Shown one piece after another: positions 1-7,697 of a DNA stretch of 64,000 bases. The notes under the pieces were generated by a model. The model made no database searches and was not told the DNA's origin. It was given only the letters and a program-made list of their open reading frames with translations. Source of the DNA: an uncultured Lachnospiraceae bacterium. GTDB lineage: Bacteria; Bacillota; Clostridia; Lachnospirales; Lachnospiraceae. The DNA lies in contig OMUU01000034.1 of NCBI GenBank assembly GCA_900314295.1, forward strand, positions 1 through 64,000, in the 5' to 3' direction. A program made the position numbers and the translations under genes. The first letter of the stretch is position 1. Each line of letters opens with the position of its first letter.

Positions 1-192
1 GAAAACCGGGGCTCATGTTAAAGTCTTTTCAGGACATTTTCATTTATGCTTGACACATCCTTTTTTATTTTTTTCCACTTTTTTAAAAACTTGTGTTCTT
101 ACCTGGATTTAAGCCCAATATATAGTAGTCGTCATACGCTTCTGTAAAACCACACCTTATACACTACCCACCCATAAACAGCACTTTGAAAA

Positions 193-289
193 ACGATATA
201 AAACACGCTATGCGAGATTTATATCGCTATCGCGAAGCTCGCCGCGGCCGAATACTTCGCATTCGGCTGCGACTCACTGTTCGCGTAAA
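193..289 (+). repeat. Family A intergenic repeat, copy 1 (diverged)
   Basis: A degenerate copy of a roughly 95-base element. It has an AT-rich hairpin at its left end (GATATAAAAC against a near-complement), a TCGCTATCGCGA-like middle, and a right half with GAATACTTCGCATTC and ending in TGTTCGCGTAAA. Better copies are at 18086-18182 (reversed), 41557-41653 and 54429-54521 (reversed). It lies downstream of dusB. The first 190 bases of the window show no gene that I can support. Confidence 0.75.
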
Positions 290-295
290 CAGAAC

Positions 296-366
296 GGCTG
301 CGGGAACGCGCAGCCGGGAGTAATCCGCAGCTTATACAGTTCGTAGTTCAAGGTATCATTTGAGCG
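296..366 (-). repeat. Diverged copy of the TGTATAAGC / GGATTGC repeat pair
   Basis: Read on the minus strand this stretch contains AACTGTATAAGCTGCGGATTACTCC followed by a GC-rich hairpin (GGCTGCGCG, CGCAGCC). It resembles the elements at 6268-6348 and 56134-56174. It overlaps the last bases of dusB. The similarity is judged by eye. Confidence 0.5.
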
Positions 367-1342
367 TTTCGTGCGGAAGAATTTCCTTCAGAAGTCGATA
401 GATGTCGTCCCTTGTACTTGCTTCATTGATTCGCCTGCGAAGAGATGCCGAATTCGGAAATCCCGCCGTATACCAGGAAATATGCTTCCGCATTTCCCGG
501 ATACCCGTGTATTCCCCTTTATATTGAATCATCAGATCCATCTGTCGCAGGATCATACTATATACCTCCTCCGGCGTCACCTTTGGAAGTTCCTCTCCTG
601 TCTCCGCGTAATGAATAACCTGGTTAAAAATCCACGGATTTCCTCGAGCTGCCCTGGCGATCATAACTCCATCTGCCCCCGTCTCGCGCATCATTTTTAC
701 GGCCTTTCGCGGAGAATCTACGTCCCCGTTTCCAATCACTGGAATTGAGACCGCTTCCTTCACCTGACGTATGATATTCCAGTCCGCCTCTCCGGAATAA
801 TACTGTTCCCGCGTTCTTCCGTGTACAGCTATAGCGGAAACTCCTGCATCCTCCAGCCGTTTTGCAACCTCCACCGCATTTACCGACTCCAGATTAAATC
901 CCTTGCGAATCTTCACAGTAACCGGTTTTCGTATTTTTTTTACAACGGCAGATAAAATCGCAGCTGCGCGCACCGGGTCCTTCATAAGTGCCGAACCCTC
1001 TCTGTTATTGACGACCTTTGGAACAGGGCAGCCCATATTGAAGTCGAGAATCTCGAAAGGACGATCCTCGATCATAGCAGCCGCCTCTGCTACGGAATCC
1101 GGATCACTTCCAAACAGCTGAAGTGAGACAGGATGCTCCGTCGGGTCCGTCTCCATCAGCGCCGCCGTATTTCTGTTCTTGTACAAGATTGCCTTTGCGC
1201 TAACCATTTCCGTGCAGACAAGGCCCGCCCCCTGTTCATGACAAAGAACGCGAAATGGCAGGTCTGTTACGCCTGCCATCGGTCCGAGTATTACGGGATG
1301 TTCAATTGTGACATTGCCAATTTTCAAAGGACGAATGTTCAT
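356..1342 (-). CDS. dusB: tRNA-dihydrouridine synthase DusB
   Basis: This FMN enzyme reduces uridine to dihydrouridine in the D-loop of tRNA using NAD(P)H. The 328-residue protein has the full Dus TIM-barrel: GPMAGVTDLPFR at 20-31, FNMGCPVPKV at 101-110 with the catalytic Cys105, VKIRKGF, VHGRTREQYYSGEADW, and the FMN phosphate site GNGDV/ARAARGNPW, followed by the helical tRNA-binding C-terminal domain. Length is normal for the family. The ATG overlaps the TGA of the upstream small gene by one base and has a G-rich ribosome site (GGTGGGGG), so the two are probably co-translated. Confidence 0.96.
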   Translation of the reverse strand: MNIRPLKIGNVTIEHPVILGPMAGVTDLPFRVLCHEQGAGLVCTEMVSAKAILYKNRNTAALMETDPTEHPVSLQLFGSDPDSVAEAAAMIEDRPFEILDFNMGCPVPKVVNNREGSALMKDPVRAAAILSAVVKKIRKPVTVKIRKGFNLESVNAVEVAKRLEDAGVSAIAVHGRTREQYYSGEADWNIIRQVKEAVSIPVIGNGDVDSPRKAVKMMRETGADGVMIARAARGNPWIFNQVIHYAETGEELPKVTPEEVYSMILRQMDLMIQYKGEYTGIREMRKHISWYTAGFPNSASLRRRINEASTRDDIYRLLKEILPHETLK

Positions 1343-1710
1343 CAGTTTCCCCCACCCGCAAAAATTTTATAAAATAATTCCATGGATTCAAAGAGCGCCT
1401 TTTTCTCCTCGCGAAGCTTCTTTACCGCAAGCCCGGCGCCGATGTCATCGTACATGGCATCCGCCGGTTCCGCCTCCGTTCGGATCTCCAGATTTCCTTC
1501 CGGGTCAAACTCAAGAATAAGAATCCCGCCGCACTGTTCTGTAAAGGTAACGCAGGTAATCTGAAGCTCATCGCGAATTTTCTGCGGAAGAATGGAAAAA
1601 CTGTCGTTGAAATAATATTTTTTATCGTAATAATTTGCTCCGCAGAGCACTATATTTTTGTTCTTATCTTTGTCATTCATCTTTGTTCTACTTTGTTCTA
1701 AAAGCCACAT
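1342..1710 (-). CDS. Conserved small protein, DUF6145-like
   Basis: A 122-residue soluble protein with no signal peptide or membrane segment. It carries VLCGANYYDKKYYFN near the N-terminus, a beta-rich middle with CGGILILEFDPEGNLEIR, and an acidic then basic helical C-terminus. I recall similar proteins beside dusB in Lachnospiraceae under the name DUF6145; that name is from memory and the function is unknown. It is tightly linked to dusB. The first ATG (1710) has a GGAG about 10 bases upstream; an inner ATG at 1680, nearer where relatives seem to start, has no ribosome site. Confidence 0.75.
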   Translation of the reverse strand: MWLLEQSRTKMNDKDKNKNIVLCGANYYDKKYYFNDSFSILPQKIRDELQITCVTFTEQCGGILILEFDPEGNLEIRTEAEPADAMYDDIGAGLAVKKLREEKKALFESMELFYKIFAGGGN

Positions 1711-1876
1711 GAAATGCTTGCTCCGATCCTCCTCTCTTCCCTATGCGTGTATACGAATAAAAGAAGAGCAGAACAGGGAGCAATCCCCAGTTTGTTCCGA
1801 TTGCAAGAAATCGAATGTGTGCTCCCCGGATTCGATCCAGAGCATCCACTATGAGAGGCCAATACGCAGAAATACT

Positions 1877-2698
1877 TCAGACATACCCGTAAATTCCACG
1901 GACCGAAACCTCACCGGCAAAAACTCTCTCTGTTTTTCCTGTATCGTCCCGTTTCACCAGCAGCTCACCGAACCGGTCTATGCCCAAAGCGGTTCCGTTA
2001 TACGGATCTGTCTGATTCAAGACTCTGACCTTCTTCCCCCGATTCGCCAGGATCGCCTGATATTGATCCATCAGGCCGGTCAGATCCCCCGTTTCCAGGA
2101 ATCTGTTATAATATCTGCCGAAAGATTCCAGAACTCCGGCAGCGATGCGATCACGATCTCCCCTTTTCCCCGTCTCGAGAAAAACGGATGTAGCCTTATC
2201 TGCCAGTTCCTGCGGAAATTGATCCATGTTCACATTGATACCGATTCCCGGTACCACGTAATGTCCGTCCGGGCCCATCTCCGTTAAAATTCCACAGAGC
2301 TTCCTTCCTCTGCAAACGACATCATTCGGCCATTTGATTTCGCTCTTCATCCCGGTTGCCGCACGAATTCCGTCTGCAGCGCCAAGCCCCATGGCAAGGG
2401 TGAGCATCGAAATCCGGCTCAGCTCGATTTTGGGGCGCAATACAAGACTCATGGAAATAGACGTGCCTTCCGGAGATCCCCAGGACCTTCCGCGGCTTCC
2501 CTTTCCTGCTGTCTGCATATCCGCAAGATACACGCTTCCTTCAGGCGCTCCCTTTTCCGCTTCTCTCCGTGCCCAGTTATTGGTGGAATCCACAGATTCC
2601 ATATAGTGAATCGTCCAGCGGTCGGTCTGAAGCATGTTCTGTATCCGGTCCGCATTTAAACGGGCGCTTACCTGCTCTTCCAAATCAACATCTCCCAT
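1877..2698 (-). CDS. birA: Biotin--[acetyl-CoA-carboxylase] ligase without DNA-binding domain
   Basis: It joins biotin to the acceptor lysine of biotin carboxyl carrier proteins through biotinyl-AMP. In its 273 residues the biotin/ATP loop GKGSRGRSW is at 65-73 and the invariant KWPND at 122-126, followed by GRKLCGILTEM and a small C-terminal SH3-like domain. Only about 30 residues precede the catalytic core, so the winged-helix repressor domain of E. coli BirA is absent and the protein is probably an enzyme only. It lies just downstream of argF on the same strand (39 bases). Confidence 0.94.
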   Translation of the reverse strand: MGDVDLEEQVSARLNADRIQNMLQTDRWTIHYMESVDSTNNWARREAEKGAPEGSVYLADMQTAGKGSRGRSWGSPEGTSISMSLVLRPKIELSRISMLTLAMGLGAADGIRAATGMKSEIKWPNDVVCRGRKLCGILTEMGPDGHYVVPGIGINVNMDQFPQELADKATSVFLETGKRGDRDRIAAGVLESFGRYYNRFLETGDLTGLMDQYQAILANRGKKVRVLNQTDPYNGTALGIDRFGELLVKRDDTGKTERVFAGEVSVRGIYGYV

Positions 2699-2737
2699 TT
2701 ACGTGTAATTGACAACTGTACACAGATATGCGCCGGA

Positions 2738-3742
2738 TTACAAAAGGCCGCGGTCCGCGCCCAGAGTCGCTGCCATCACCGCTTTAATCGTGTGCATTCT
2801 ATTCTCAGCCTCGTCAAATACAAGAGACTGTGATGATTCAAAAACCTCATCGGTGACTTCCATGTCATTCAGCCCATATTTGTCATGAATCTCTTTTCCG
2901 ATTTTTGTGCCCAGATCATGGAAGGAGGGCAGACAGTGAAGGAAAATCGCATCCGGTCCGGCGGTTTCCATGACTTCCCTCGTCACCTTGTACGGGGACA
3001 GATCCCGGATTCTTTCCTCCCAGACCTCGTCCGGCTCTCCCATAGATACCCAGACGTCTGTGCATACAACATCCGCATCTCTGGCCCCGACACTGACATT
3101 CTCCGTCAGTGTGATGGACCCGCCGCTTTCTTCCGCCCATTTCTCACACTGAGACACCAGCGCCGCATCCGGGAAATACTTCTCGGGTGCACATGCCACA
3201 TACTTCAGCCCGAGCTTGGCGCAGACCACCATGTAGGAATTGCCCATATTGTAGCGCGCGTCACCGAGATATACCAGCTTCAGTCCCTTCAGTCTTCCGA
3301 AGTGTTCGCGAATCGTCAGCATATCCGCCAGCATCTGCGTCGGATGATATTCGTTCGTCAGACCGTTCCACACCGGGACACCGGCGTATTTCGCAAGCTC
3401 CTCCACAATTTCCTGGCCGAAGCCGCGGTACTCGATTCCCTCAAACATGCGGCCCAGCACACGCGCGGTATCTGCAATACTTTCCTTCTTTCCGATCTGT
3501 GATCCTGACGGGTCCAGATACGTGCTGCCCATTCCGAGATCATGGGCCGCCACCTCAAAGGCACACCGGGTACGTGTACTTGTCTTTTCAAAGATAAGCG
3601 CCACATTCTTTCCGCGAAGAGAATCGACCTGAACTCCCCTTTTCTTCTTCTCCTTGTATTTCGCAGAGAGATCAAGCAAATAGGTAATTTCCTCCGGCGT
3701 GAAATCCTTCAGTGTCAGAAAACTACGTCCCTTCAAGTTCAT
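2738..3742 (-). CDS. argF: Ornithine carbamoyltransferase, catabolic or anabolic
   Basis: It forms citrulline from ornithine and carbamoyl phosphate in arginine biosynthesis (or the reverse in arginine breakdown). From ATG 3742, preceded by GGAGGAGGAG, it is 334 residues, the usual length. Carbamoyl phosphate motif STRTR is at 55-59, ornithine-loop motif HCLPSFHD starts at 269, and DARYNMGNS and VSMGEP are present. An in-frame extension upstream to 3850 runs through the terminator of the previous gene and is not likely to be translated. No other arg genes are near, so the direction of the reaction cannot be told from context. Confidence 0.95.
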   Translation of the reverse strand: MNLKGRSFLTLKDFTPEEITYLLDLSAKYKEKKKRGVQVDSLRGKNVALIFEKTSTRTRCAFEVAAHDLGMGSTYLDPSGSQIGKKESIADTARVLGRMFEGIEYRGFGQEIVEELAKYAGVPVWNGLTNEYHPTQMLADMLTIREHFGRLKGLKLVYLGDARYNMGNSYMVVCAKLGLKYVACAPEKYFPDAALVSQCEKWAEESGGSITLTENVSVGARDADVVCTDVWVSMGEPDEVWEERIRDLSPYKVTREVMETAGPDAIFLHCLPSFHDLGTKIGKEIHDKYGLNDMEVTDEVFESSQSLVFDEAENRMHTIKAVMAATLGADRGLL

Positions 3743-3804
3743 CTCATTCTCCTCCTCCGGATAGATAATCTTCGATCGTGGCTCTTTGATGGCCATATGG
3801 CTTG

Positions 3805-3833
3805 ATTTTACCTCATCTCCCATAAAAAAACAA
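3805..3833 (-). promoter_or_regulatory. Possible argF promoter
   Basis: On the minus strand a TAAAAT box (3805-3810) lies 17 bases from a poor TTGTTT (3828-3833), just after the terminator hairpin. The -10 box is good and the -35 box weak. Confidence 0.4.
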
Positions 3834-3866
3834 GGAAGAGGCTGACACACGTCAGCCCCTCCCGAC
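3823..3866 (-). terminator. Rho-independent terminator after the cell-wall hydrolase gene
   Basis: On the minus strand the stem GGCTGAC / GTCAGCC closes on a GTGT loop, is extended by GGGAGG / CTCTTCC-type pairs, and is followed by TTGTTTTTTT. It lies 20-60 bases past the hydrolase stop codon. Confidence 0.85.
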
Positions 3867-3885
3867 TTCCTGCTTCATCATAAAA

Positions 3886-4857
3886 TTAATAGAAGGTCTG
3901 GTTCCCGATCGTAATCCCGCTTCCGCCTCCCGCATGGAAGTAGAGACAGCCGCCTATCGGATTTTCACCATTGATTGCATTCACTGCTGCTGTATAACAG
4001 TCTGCGTCAACGCCGGATGCAAGCGCTGCCGACAGAGCGCCGCTTGAAGCCGGCGTAAACTGTCCGCTCTGATAGACAACCTCAGAAATGGTATTGGGGA
4101 AGGCGGAGCTGTTGACGCGGTTGAGGACAACTGCCCCCACTGCCACCTTTCCGGTATAGCTTTCTCCTCCCGCTTCGCAGTGAATAATGGCTGCGAGAAG
4201 ATTGATTTCATCCTGGGTATATCTGCTGTCAACGGTGTTCACTGTCGTATCCGGTGTGATGCCGGTCTCCGCCTCAAATTCCTCAAGTGTAATCGCATCA
4301 TGCATATCAGCATTGATGGATACCGACGACGCCGCTATATAGCCGTCCTGTCCGTTTACTTTCACCTCAAACCACCCGTTGTCCGCGCTGATTAATGTCA
4401 CACCCGCCTTATCGTCCAGCGTCATGATCACACTGCTGTCGGTACTTTCTCCGGAATAAACCGGCGTGCCGGCACCGTTCACGGTGCCATAGATCGTGTT
4501 TGCCTTCAGATATGCCGCCTCTGCTTCTGCTCCAGTCACCAGCAGATCAGAACTCACATACCCTTCCATGCTTCCGGAAGAAACCTTCGTCCAGCCGTTC
4601 TCCTCTCCTTCTACGGTCACAAGTGTGCCTGGAACAAGAACACCCACACATTCGCTGGAAGCATCCTCTGCACTTCGGATCAGCGTATAGCCATTCGAAC
4701 TGGTCAGGTTCGCCACTGCCTTATCCTCCCAGTTGTCTACAAGATAGGGATTGTTGTACACCGAAGCGTTGGTATCCGCATACACCGGTGATGTCATTGC
4801 CGCTGTCACAGCAAAAATACAACCGCATACCGCAATAGTTTTCGTTTTGTTTTTCAT
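3886..4857 (-). CDS. Exported cell-wall hydrolase, two SH3 domains plus SleB/CwlJ-type domain
   Basis: A 323-residue secreted protein. Residues 1-28 form a signal peptide (basic start, hydrophobic core, VYA cleavage near 27). Two bacterial SH3-type domains follow at about 55-105 and 130-178, ending in GYV/GYI. The C-terminal part from about 215 is a SleB/CwlJ hydrolase domain (Hydrolase_2): LAAIIHCEAGGES with the likely catalytic Glu228, then KVAVGAVVLNRV and SGQFTPASSG. It probably acts as a lytic transglycosylase on peptidoglycan in vegetative cells or at germination. The start at 4857 has AGGAGG; the gene has its own strong promoter and terminator, so it is monocistronic. Confidence 0.88.
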   Translation of the reverse strand: MKNKTKTIAVCGCIFAVTAAMTSPVYADTNASVYNNPYLVDNWEDKAVANLTSSNGYTLIRSAEDASSECVGVLVPGTLVTVEGEENGWTKVSSGSMEGYVSSDLLVTGAEAEAAYLKANTIYGTVNGAGTPVYSGESTDSSVIMTLDDKAGVTLISADNGWFEVKVNGQDGYIAASSVSINADMHDAITLEEFEAETGITPDTTVNTVDSRYTQDEINLLAAIIHCEAGGESYTGKVAVGAVVLNRVNSSAFPNTISEVVYQSGQFTPASSGALSAALASGVDADCYTAAVNAINGENPIGGCLYFHAGGGSGITIGNQTFY

Positions 4858-4973
4858 AGAATCCTCCTGTGGTACGAGAATAACAGATTGAAATCTAATT
4901 CTAAAATTGAATTTAAGAATATTTCGCAAATGTTAATATTTGTTACAAAATAGAAACCAGTTACAAGTTCGGC

Positions 4974-5002
4974 ATTATAGCATCGCAGATTTTCCCTGTC
5001 AA
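4974..5002 (-). promoter_or_regulatory. Sigma-A promoter of the hydrolase gene
   Basis: Minus strand: perfect -35 TTGACA (4997-5002), 17-base spacer, perfect -10 TATAAT (4974-4979). It gives a leader of about 110 bases before the hydrolase ATG. The leader is AT-rich with no clear structure. Confidence 0.85.
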
Positions 5003-5177
5003 GCCAGCGAAATTTCAACGGTACATTTTCATATTGAATTCAGAATACAGTGGAATTATATCGATCTTGTTGATTTGATATCAGATAAATTTAAATTTAC
5101 GACATGTTCTGTCAGAAATGTTTGAGCTTCAAATAGAAGACGATCGGATGTTTTCAAACGAGAAATATTTTCATTTT

Positions 5178-5226
5178 TTCGCTCTGCGCGCAGGCGACGC
5201 TGCTATTAAAATATGCACAGAGCGAA
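5178..5226. repeat. Inverted repeat in the trmH-hydrolase gap
   Basis: Arms TTCGCTCTG (5178-5186) and CAGAGCGAA (5218-5226), extended by a few more pairs, enclose about 31 bases. On the minus strand it is followed by A residues, not T, so it is not a standard terminator for the upstream methyltransferase gene. The rest of the 4930-5304 gap is AT-rich and holds only the hydrolase promoter. Confidence 0.5.
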
Positions 5227-5304
5227 GAGGAATCCCTTTGCGTCCGGCGAATTTGCCGTCGGCAGAGTTGCTGGGATAAGTGCGTAGAAACAACTATTTT
5301 TATT

Positions 5305-6081
5305 TTATCTCTGGTCATGGGCGGCATACATGAGAAGGGCAGATGCGACGGCTGCATTCAGCGATTCTACGCTCCCCTCCATGGGTATCCGGATCAAAGC
5401 GTCCGCCTTCCCGGAAAGCATATCACTAAGGCCGTTTCCCTCATTTCCGATCAGGAAGGCTGTGCCACTGGTATAATTCTCGTCACGGTAATTTTTTTCT
5501 CCCCTGAGATGCGCGGCGAAAATCCGGATCGAATTCTCCTTTAACCAGTCGCAGACATCCGCCAGGTCCTCCTCCCGTCGAAACGGAACACGGTAAATAG
5601 ACCCCATTGTAGAACGAATCACCTTCGGTTGAAATACATCCGCCGTTCTCCCGCTCATGAAAATTCCGGTCACCCCGGCCCCTTCTGCTGTGCGGAGAAT
5701 CGTACCGACATTGCCCGGATCCTGGAGGTCCTCCAGAACCAGCAGAAGCGGAGCGCAGTTGCCATTGCCGAAAAGCTGCTCCCTTGTATACTCCGGCATT
5801 TCCGCAACCGTCAGTATGCCCTGAGGCGTTTTCGTATCACACATTCTGGCAAAGACCGGATCGGAAACACACTCAAATTGAATTCCGTTCAAAATAGCGT
5901 CGTGGCCGGTTTCTTTCATAAAGGTTTCGGAAACAAACACATTTTTCCGCAAACTTTCAGGAGTCTCCCGAAAAAGTTTTACTCCCTCCGCCACGAAGCA
6001 GTGTTCCTCCCGGCGGGTCTTGGACTTACTATTTAATTGAATCACTTTCTTTATCTGCGGATTGGAAATACTGGTTATCAT
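5305..6081 (-). CDS. TrmH/SpoU-family RNA 2'-O-methyltransferase
   Basis: A SPOUT methyltransferase that puts a methyl on the ribose of rRNA or tRNA using S-adenosylmethionine. The 258 residues show an N-terminal L30e-like RNA-binding domain (SISNPQIKKVIQLNSKSKTR) and the three SpoU motifs: EDLQDPGNVGTILRTA, LIGNEGNGLSD, and IPMEGSVESLNAAVA, which form the knotted cofactor site. Family members include 23S rRNA Gm methylases; the exact target cannot be told. The start at 6081 has AGGAG nine bases upstream; a longer in-frame extension to 6174 lies in the terminator of pfkA. Confidence 0.9.
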   Translation of the reverse strand: MITSISNPQIKKVIQLNSKSKTRREEHCFVAEGVKLFRETPESLRKNVFVSETFMKETGHDAILNGIQFECVSDPVFARMCDTKTPQGILTVAEMPEYTREQLFGNGNCAPLLLVLEDLQDPGNVGTILRTAEGAGVTGIFMSGRTADVFQPKVIRSTMGSIYRVPFRREEDLADVCDWLKENSIRIFAAHLRGEKNYRDENYTSGTAFLIGNEGNGLSDMLSGKADALIRIPMEGSVESLNAAVASALLMYAAHDQR

Positions 6082-6165
6082 CTTCAAATACTCCTGCTTT
6101 GCATAAACAGCCGACAGCGTCCACCGGATACGCCGCATCCGCGCCCGGATATCTTCCGCTGCCAC

Positions 6166-6245
6166 CCTAAACAAAAGGGCTGCCCCCGCGAAATACGGCT
6201 GGAAAAAAGATCTCTCCCCGTATATCGTGTGACAGCCCCTTAATC
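6166..6245 (-). terminator. Long imperfect terminator hairpin after pfkA
   Basis: On the minus strand AAGGGGCTG pairs with CAGCCCTTTT across about 60 bases, with an inner ATACGG / CCGTAT stem, followed by TTTTGTTT. It lies between pfkA and the TrmH gene, past a block of repeats. The large loop makes it less certain than the other terminators. Confidence 0.45.
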
Positions 6246-6267
6246 GACATATAACCTATGACACAAA

Positions 6268-6348
6268 AAACACTCATACAATACTTTGCGCCACAAACTG
6301 TATAAGCTACGGATTGCTCCGTGCTTCGCACTGCCACAATCCTACAGG
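6268..6348 (+). repeat. Repeat D/C unit: 40-base repeat followed by GGATTGC palindrome
   Basis: Positions 6268-6307 are repeated almost base for base, inverted, at 56134-56174. Immediately after comes TACGGATTGCTCCGTGC ... CAATCCTAC (6303-6348), closely matched at 12930-12980 and, inverted, at 43893-43934. The GGATTGC / GCAATCC halves can pair. Confidence 0.75.
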
Positions 6349-6471
6349 GACCGACTTCGTCGGTCTGTCGCGGCGTTCGCCCCACCGCATCACACATTGT
6401 GTGTGCGGATGTGGCTCACTGCTCGCGCATATTCGGATTTCGCGCGTTCGCGCTTCATCCTCATACCTGTT

Positions 6472-6543
6472 GCCTTCGAAATCGCATCCGGTCTCTTACG
6501 CGCGCTTCGCGTGCGACGAGTCCCTCTGCGTTTTCGAAGAGCT
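6472..6543 (+). repeat. Family B palindromic repeat, copy 1
   Basis: About 72 bases that fold into one long imperfect hairpin: CTTCGAAA-CGCA on the left pairs with TGCG-TTTTCGAAG on the right, and the tip is TTACGCGCGCTTCGCGTGCGAC. It lies 11 bases past the pfkA stop codon. Other copies: 12853-12914 (left arm lost), 13028-13100, 43549-43620, all in the same orientation. The stretch 6349-6471 between the units is also GC-rich and hairpin-rich (CGCGCGTTCGCGC) with no gene. Confidence 0.85.
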
Positions 6544-6553
6544 TATACAGTAA

Positions 6554-7546
6554 TTATTTCATTACGTAGTTGTAAGAAAGGGTCTTGGCAAGCTCGACCT
6601 CGTACTCGGACAGAGACTTCTTCATGGAGAGCGCCTCATTGATGTCAAAATCAACAAACTGTCCGTTCTTATACGCAACCACTCTCTTTGTCTTCCCTGC
6701 GAGAAGAAGGTCTACCGCATAGGCGCCCATGATGGTGGCATACATTCTGTCCTTGCAGCTCGGGCTTCCTCCTCGCTGCATATGTCCCAGAATCGTAGCT
6801 CTTGTGCCGATTCCGGTAGCGGCCTCGATACGCTTTGCCATAGCCTGTGAATGGCCGATTCCTTCTGCGTTGATAATAATGTGATGCTTCTTGCCCTTCT
6901 TGCGGGTCTCAATGATATGGTTGATGATCGTCTGCTCATCATAATCGTATTTTTCCGGCAGGAGAACATCCTCTGCGCCGGACGCAATGCCACACCAGAG
7001 TGCGATATATCCGGCATTTCTTCCCATTACCTCGATGATGGAGCATCTCTCATGGGAAGTCGAAGTATCCCGCACCTTGTCAATCGCTTCCATGGCGGTG
7101 TTCACCGCGGTATCGAACCCGATGGTATATTCCGTGCACGCGATATCCAGATCGATCGTTCCCGGGACACCGATGGCGTTAATTCCCTTGTCTGCGAGCT
7201 TCTGCGCTCCTGCGAAAGAACCGTCGCCGCCAACTACGACCAGCCCGTCGATCCCGTATTTGTTGCAGGTAGCAACCGCTTTCTCAATACCCTCATCGGT
7301 GCGCATCTCTGCACAGCGCGCAGAGTAGAGAATCGTGCCGCCCTTTCCGATAATATCAGAAACGTCCTTGGCATTCAGGTCAACAATTTCTTCATTGATC
7401 AGTCCTTCATACCCCTTCAGGATTCCCTTGACCTTGAGCCCTTTGCCGATCGCCCGGCGGGTAGCCGCACGAACCGCCGCATTCATCCCCGGTGCATCGC
7501 CTCCGCTGGTAAGGATACCTATTGTTTTGACTTTATTTTCTGCCAT
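6554..7546 (-). CDS. pfkA: ATP-dependent 6-phosphofructokinase
   Basis: It phosphorylates fructose 6-phosphate, the committed step of glycolysis. 330 residues, close to the usual 320. Seen: GGDAPGMNAAVR at 15-26, GGDGS at 106-110 (the glycine form typical of ATP rather than pyrophosphate enzymes), the catalytic loop PGTIDLD at 128-134, GFDTAVNTAMEAIDKVRDTS, EVMGRNAGYIAL and GHMQRGG. The loop reads TIDLD where E. coli has TIDND; the catalytic aspartates are kept. The ATG follows CGGAGGAACGATA. The gene stands alone, with repeats downstream. Confidence 0.96.
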   Translation of the reverse strand: MAENKVKTIGILTSGGDAPGMNAAVRAATRRAIGKGLKVKGILKGYEGLINEEIVDLNAKDVSDIIGKGGTILYSARCAEMRTDEGIEKAVATCNKYGIDGLVVVGGDGSFAGAQKLADKGINAIGVPGTIDLDIACTEYTIGFDTAVNTAMEAIDKVRDTSTSHERCSIIEVMGRNAGYIALWCGIASGAEDVLLPEKYDYDEQTIINHIIETRKKGKKHHIIINAEGIGHSQAMAKRIEAATGIGTRATILGHMQRGGSPSCKDRMYATIMGAYAVDLLLAGKTKRVVAYKNGQFVDFDINEALSMKKSLSEYEVELAKTLSYNYVMK

Positions 7547-7639
7547 TATCGTTCCTCCGATTCTACATATAAAATGTATTCGATGTATCAGAATAACTGT
7601 GATGCCTGATTCCTGAGCCTCCCGATTGTTCTTTCTCCG

Positions 7640-7685
7640 GTGTCACACCGAAAAAAACCGCCTGTCGGCTCGAACATGATATATT
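7640..7685 (-). terminator. Possible terminator after dnaE
   Basis: On the minus strand a short CCG-ACAGG-CGG stem is followed by TTTTTTT, and then by CGGTGTGACACCG, a six-pair hairpin. The stem before the T run is short. Confidence 0.35.
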
Positions 7686-7697
7686 TTAATGCAAATG

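Noticed and set aside
1825..1862. A tRNA-like T-arm (GGATTCGATCC)
   Set aside because: No acceptor or anticodon stems can be built around it.
6286..6642. Short plus-strand frames with an Arg/Leu-rich LLRALRVRRASLRFRRA-type peptide, also at 12639-13249 and 43398-43631
   Set aside because: They are translations of the family B repeat. No ribosome sites, and three different frames of the same repeat stay open. The DNA structure, not the peptide, is what is conserved.
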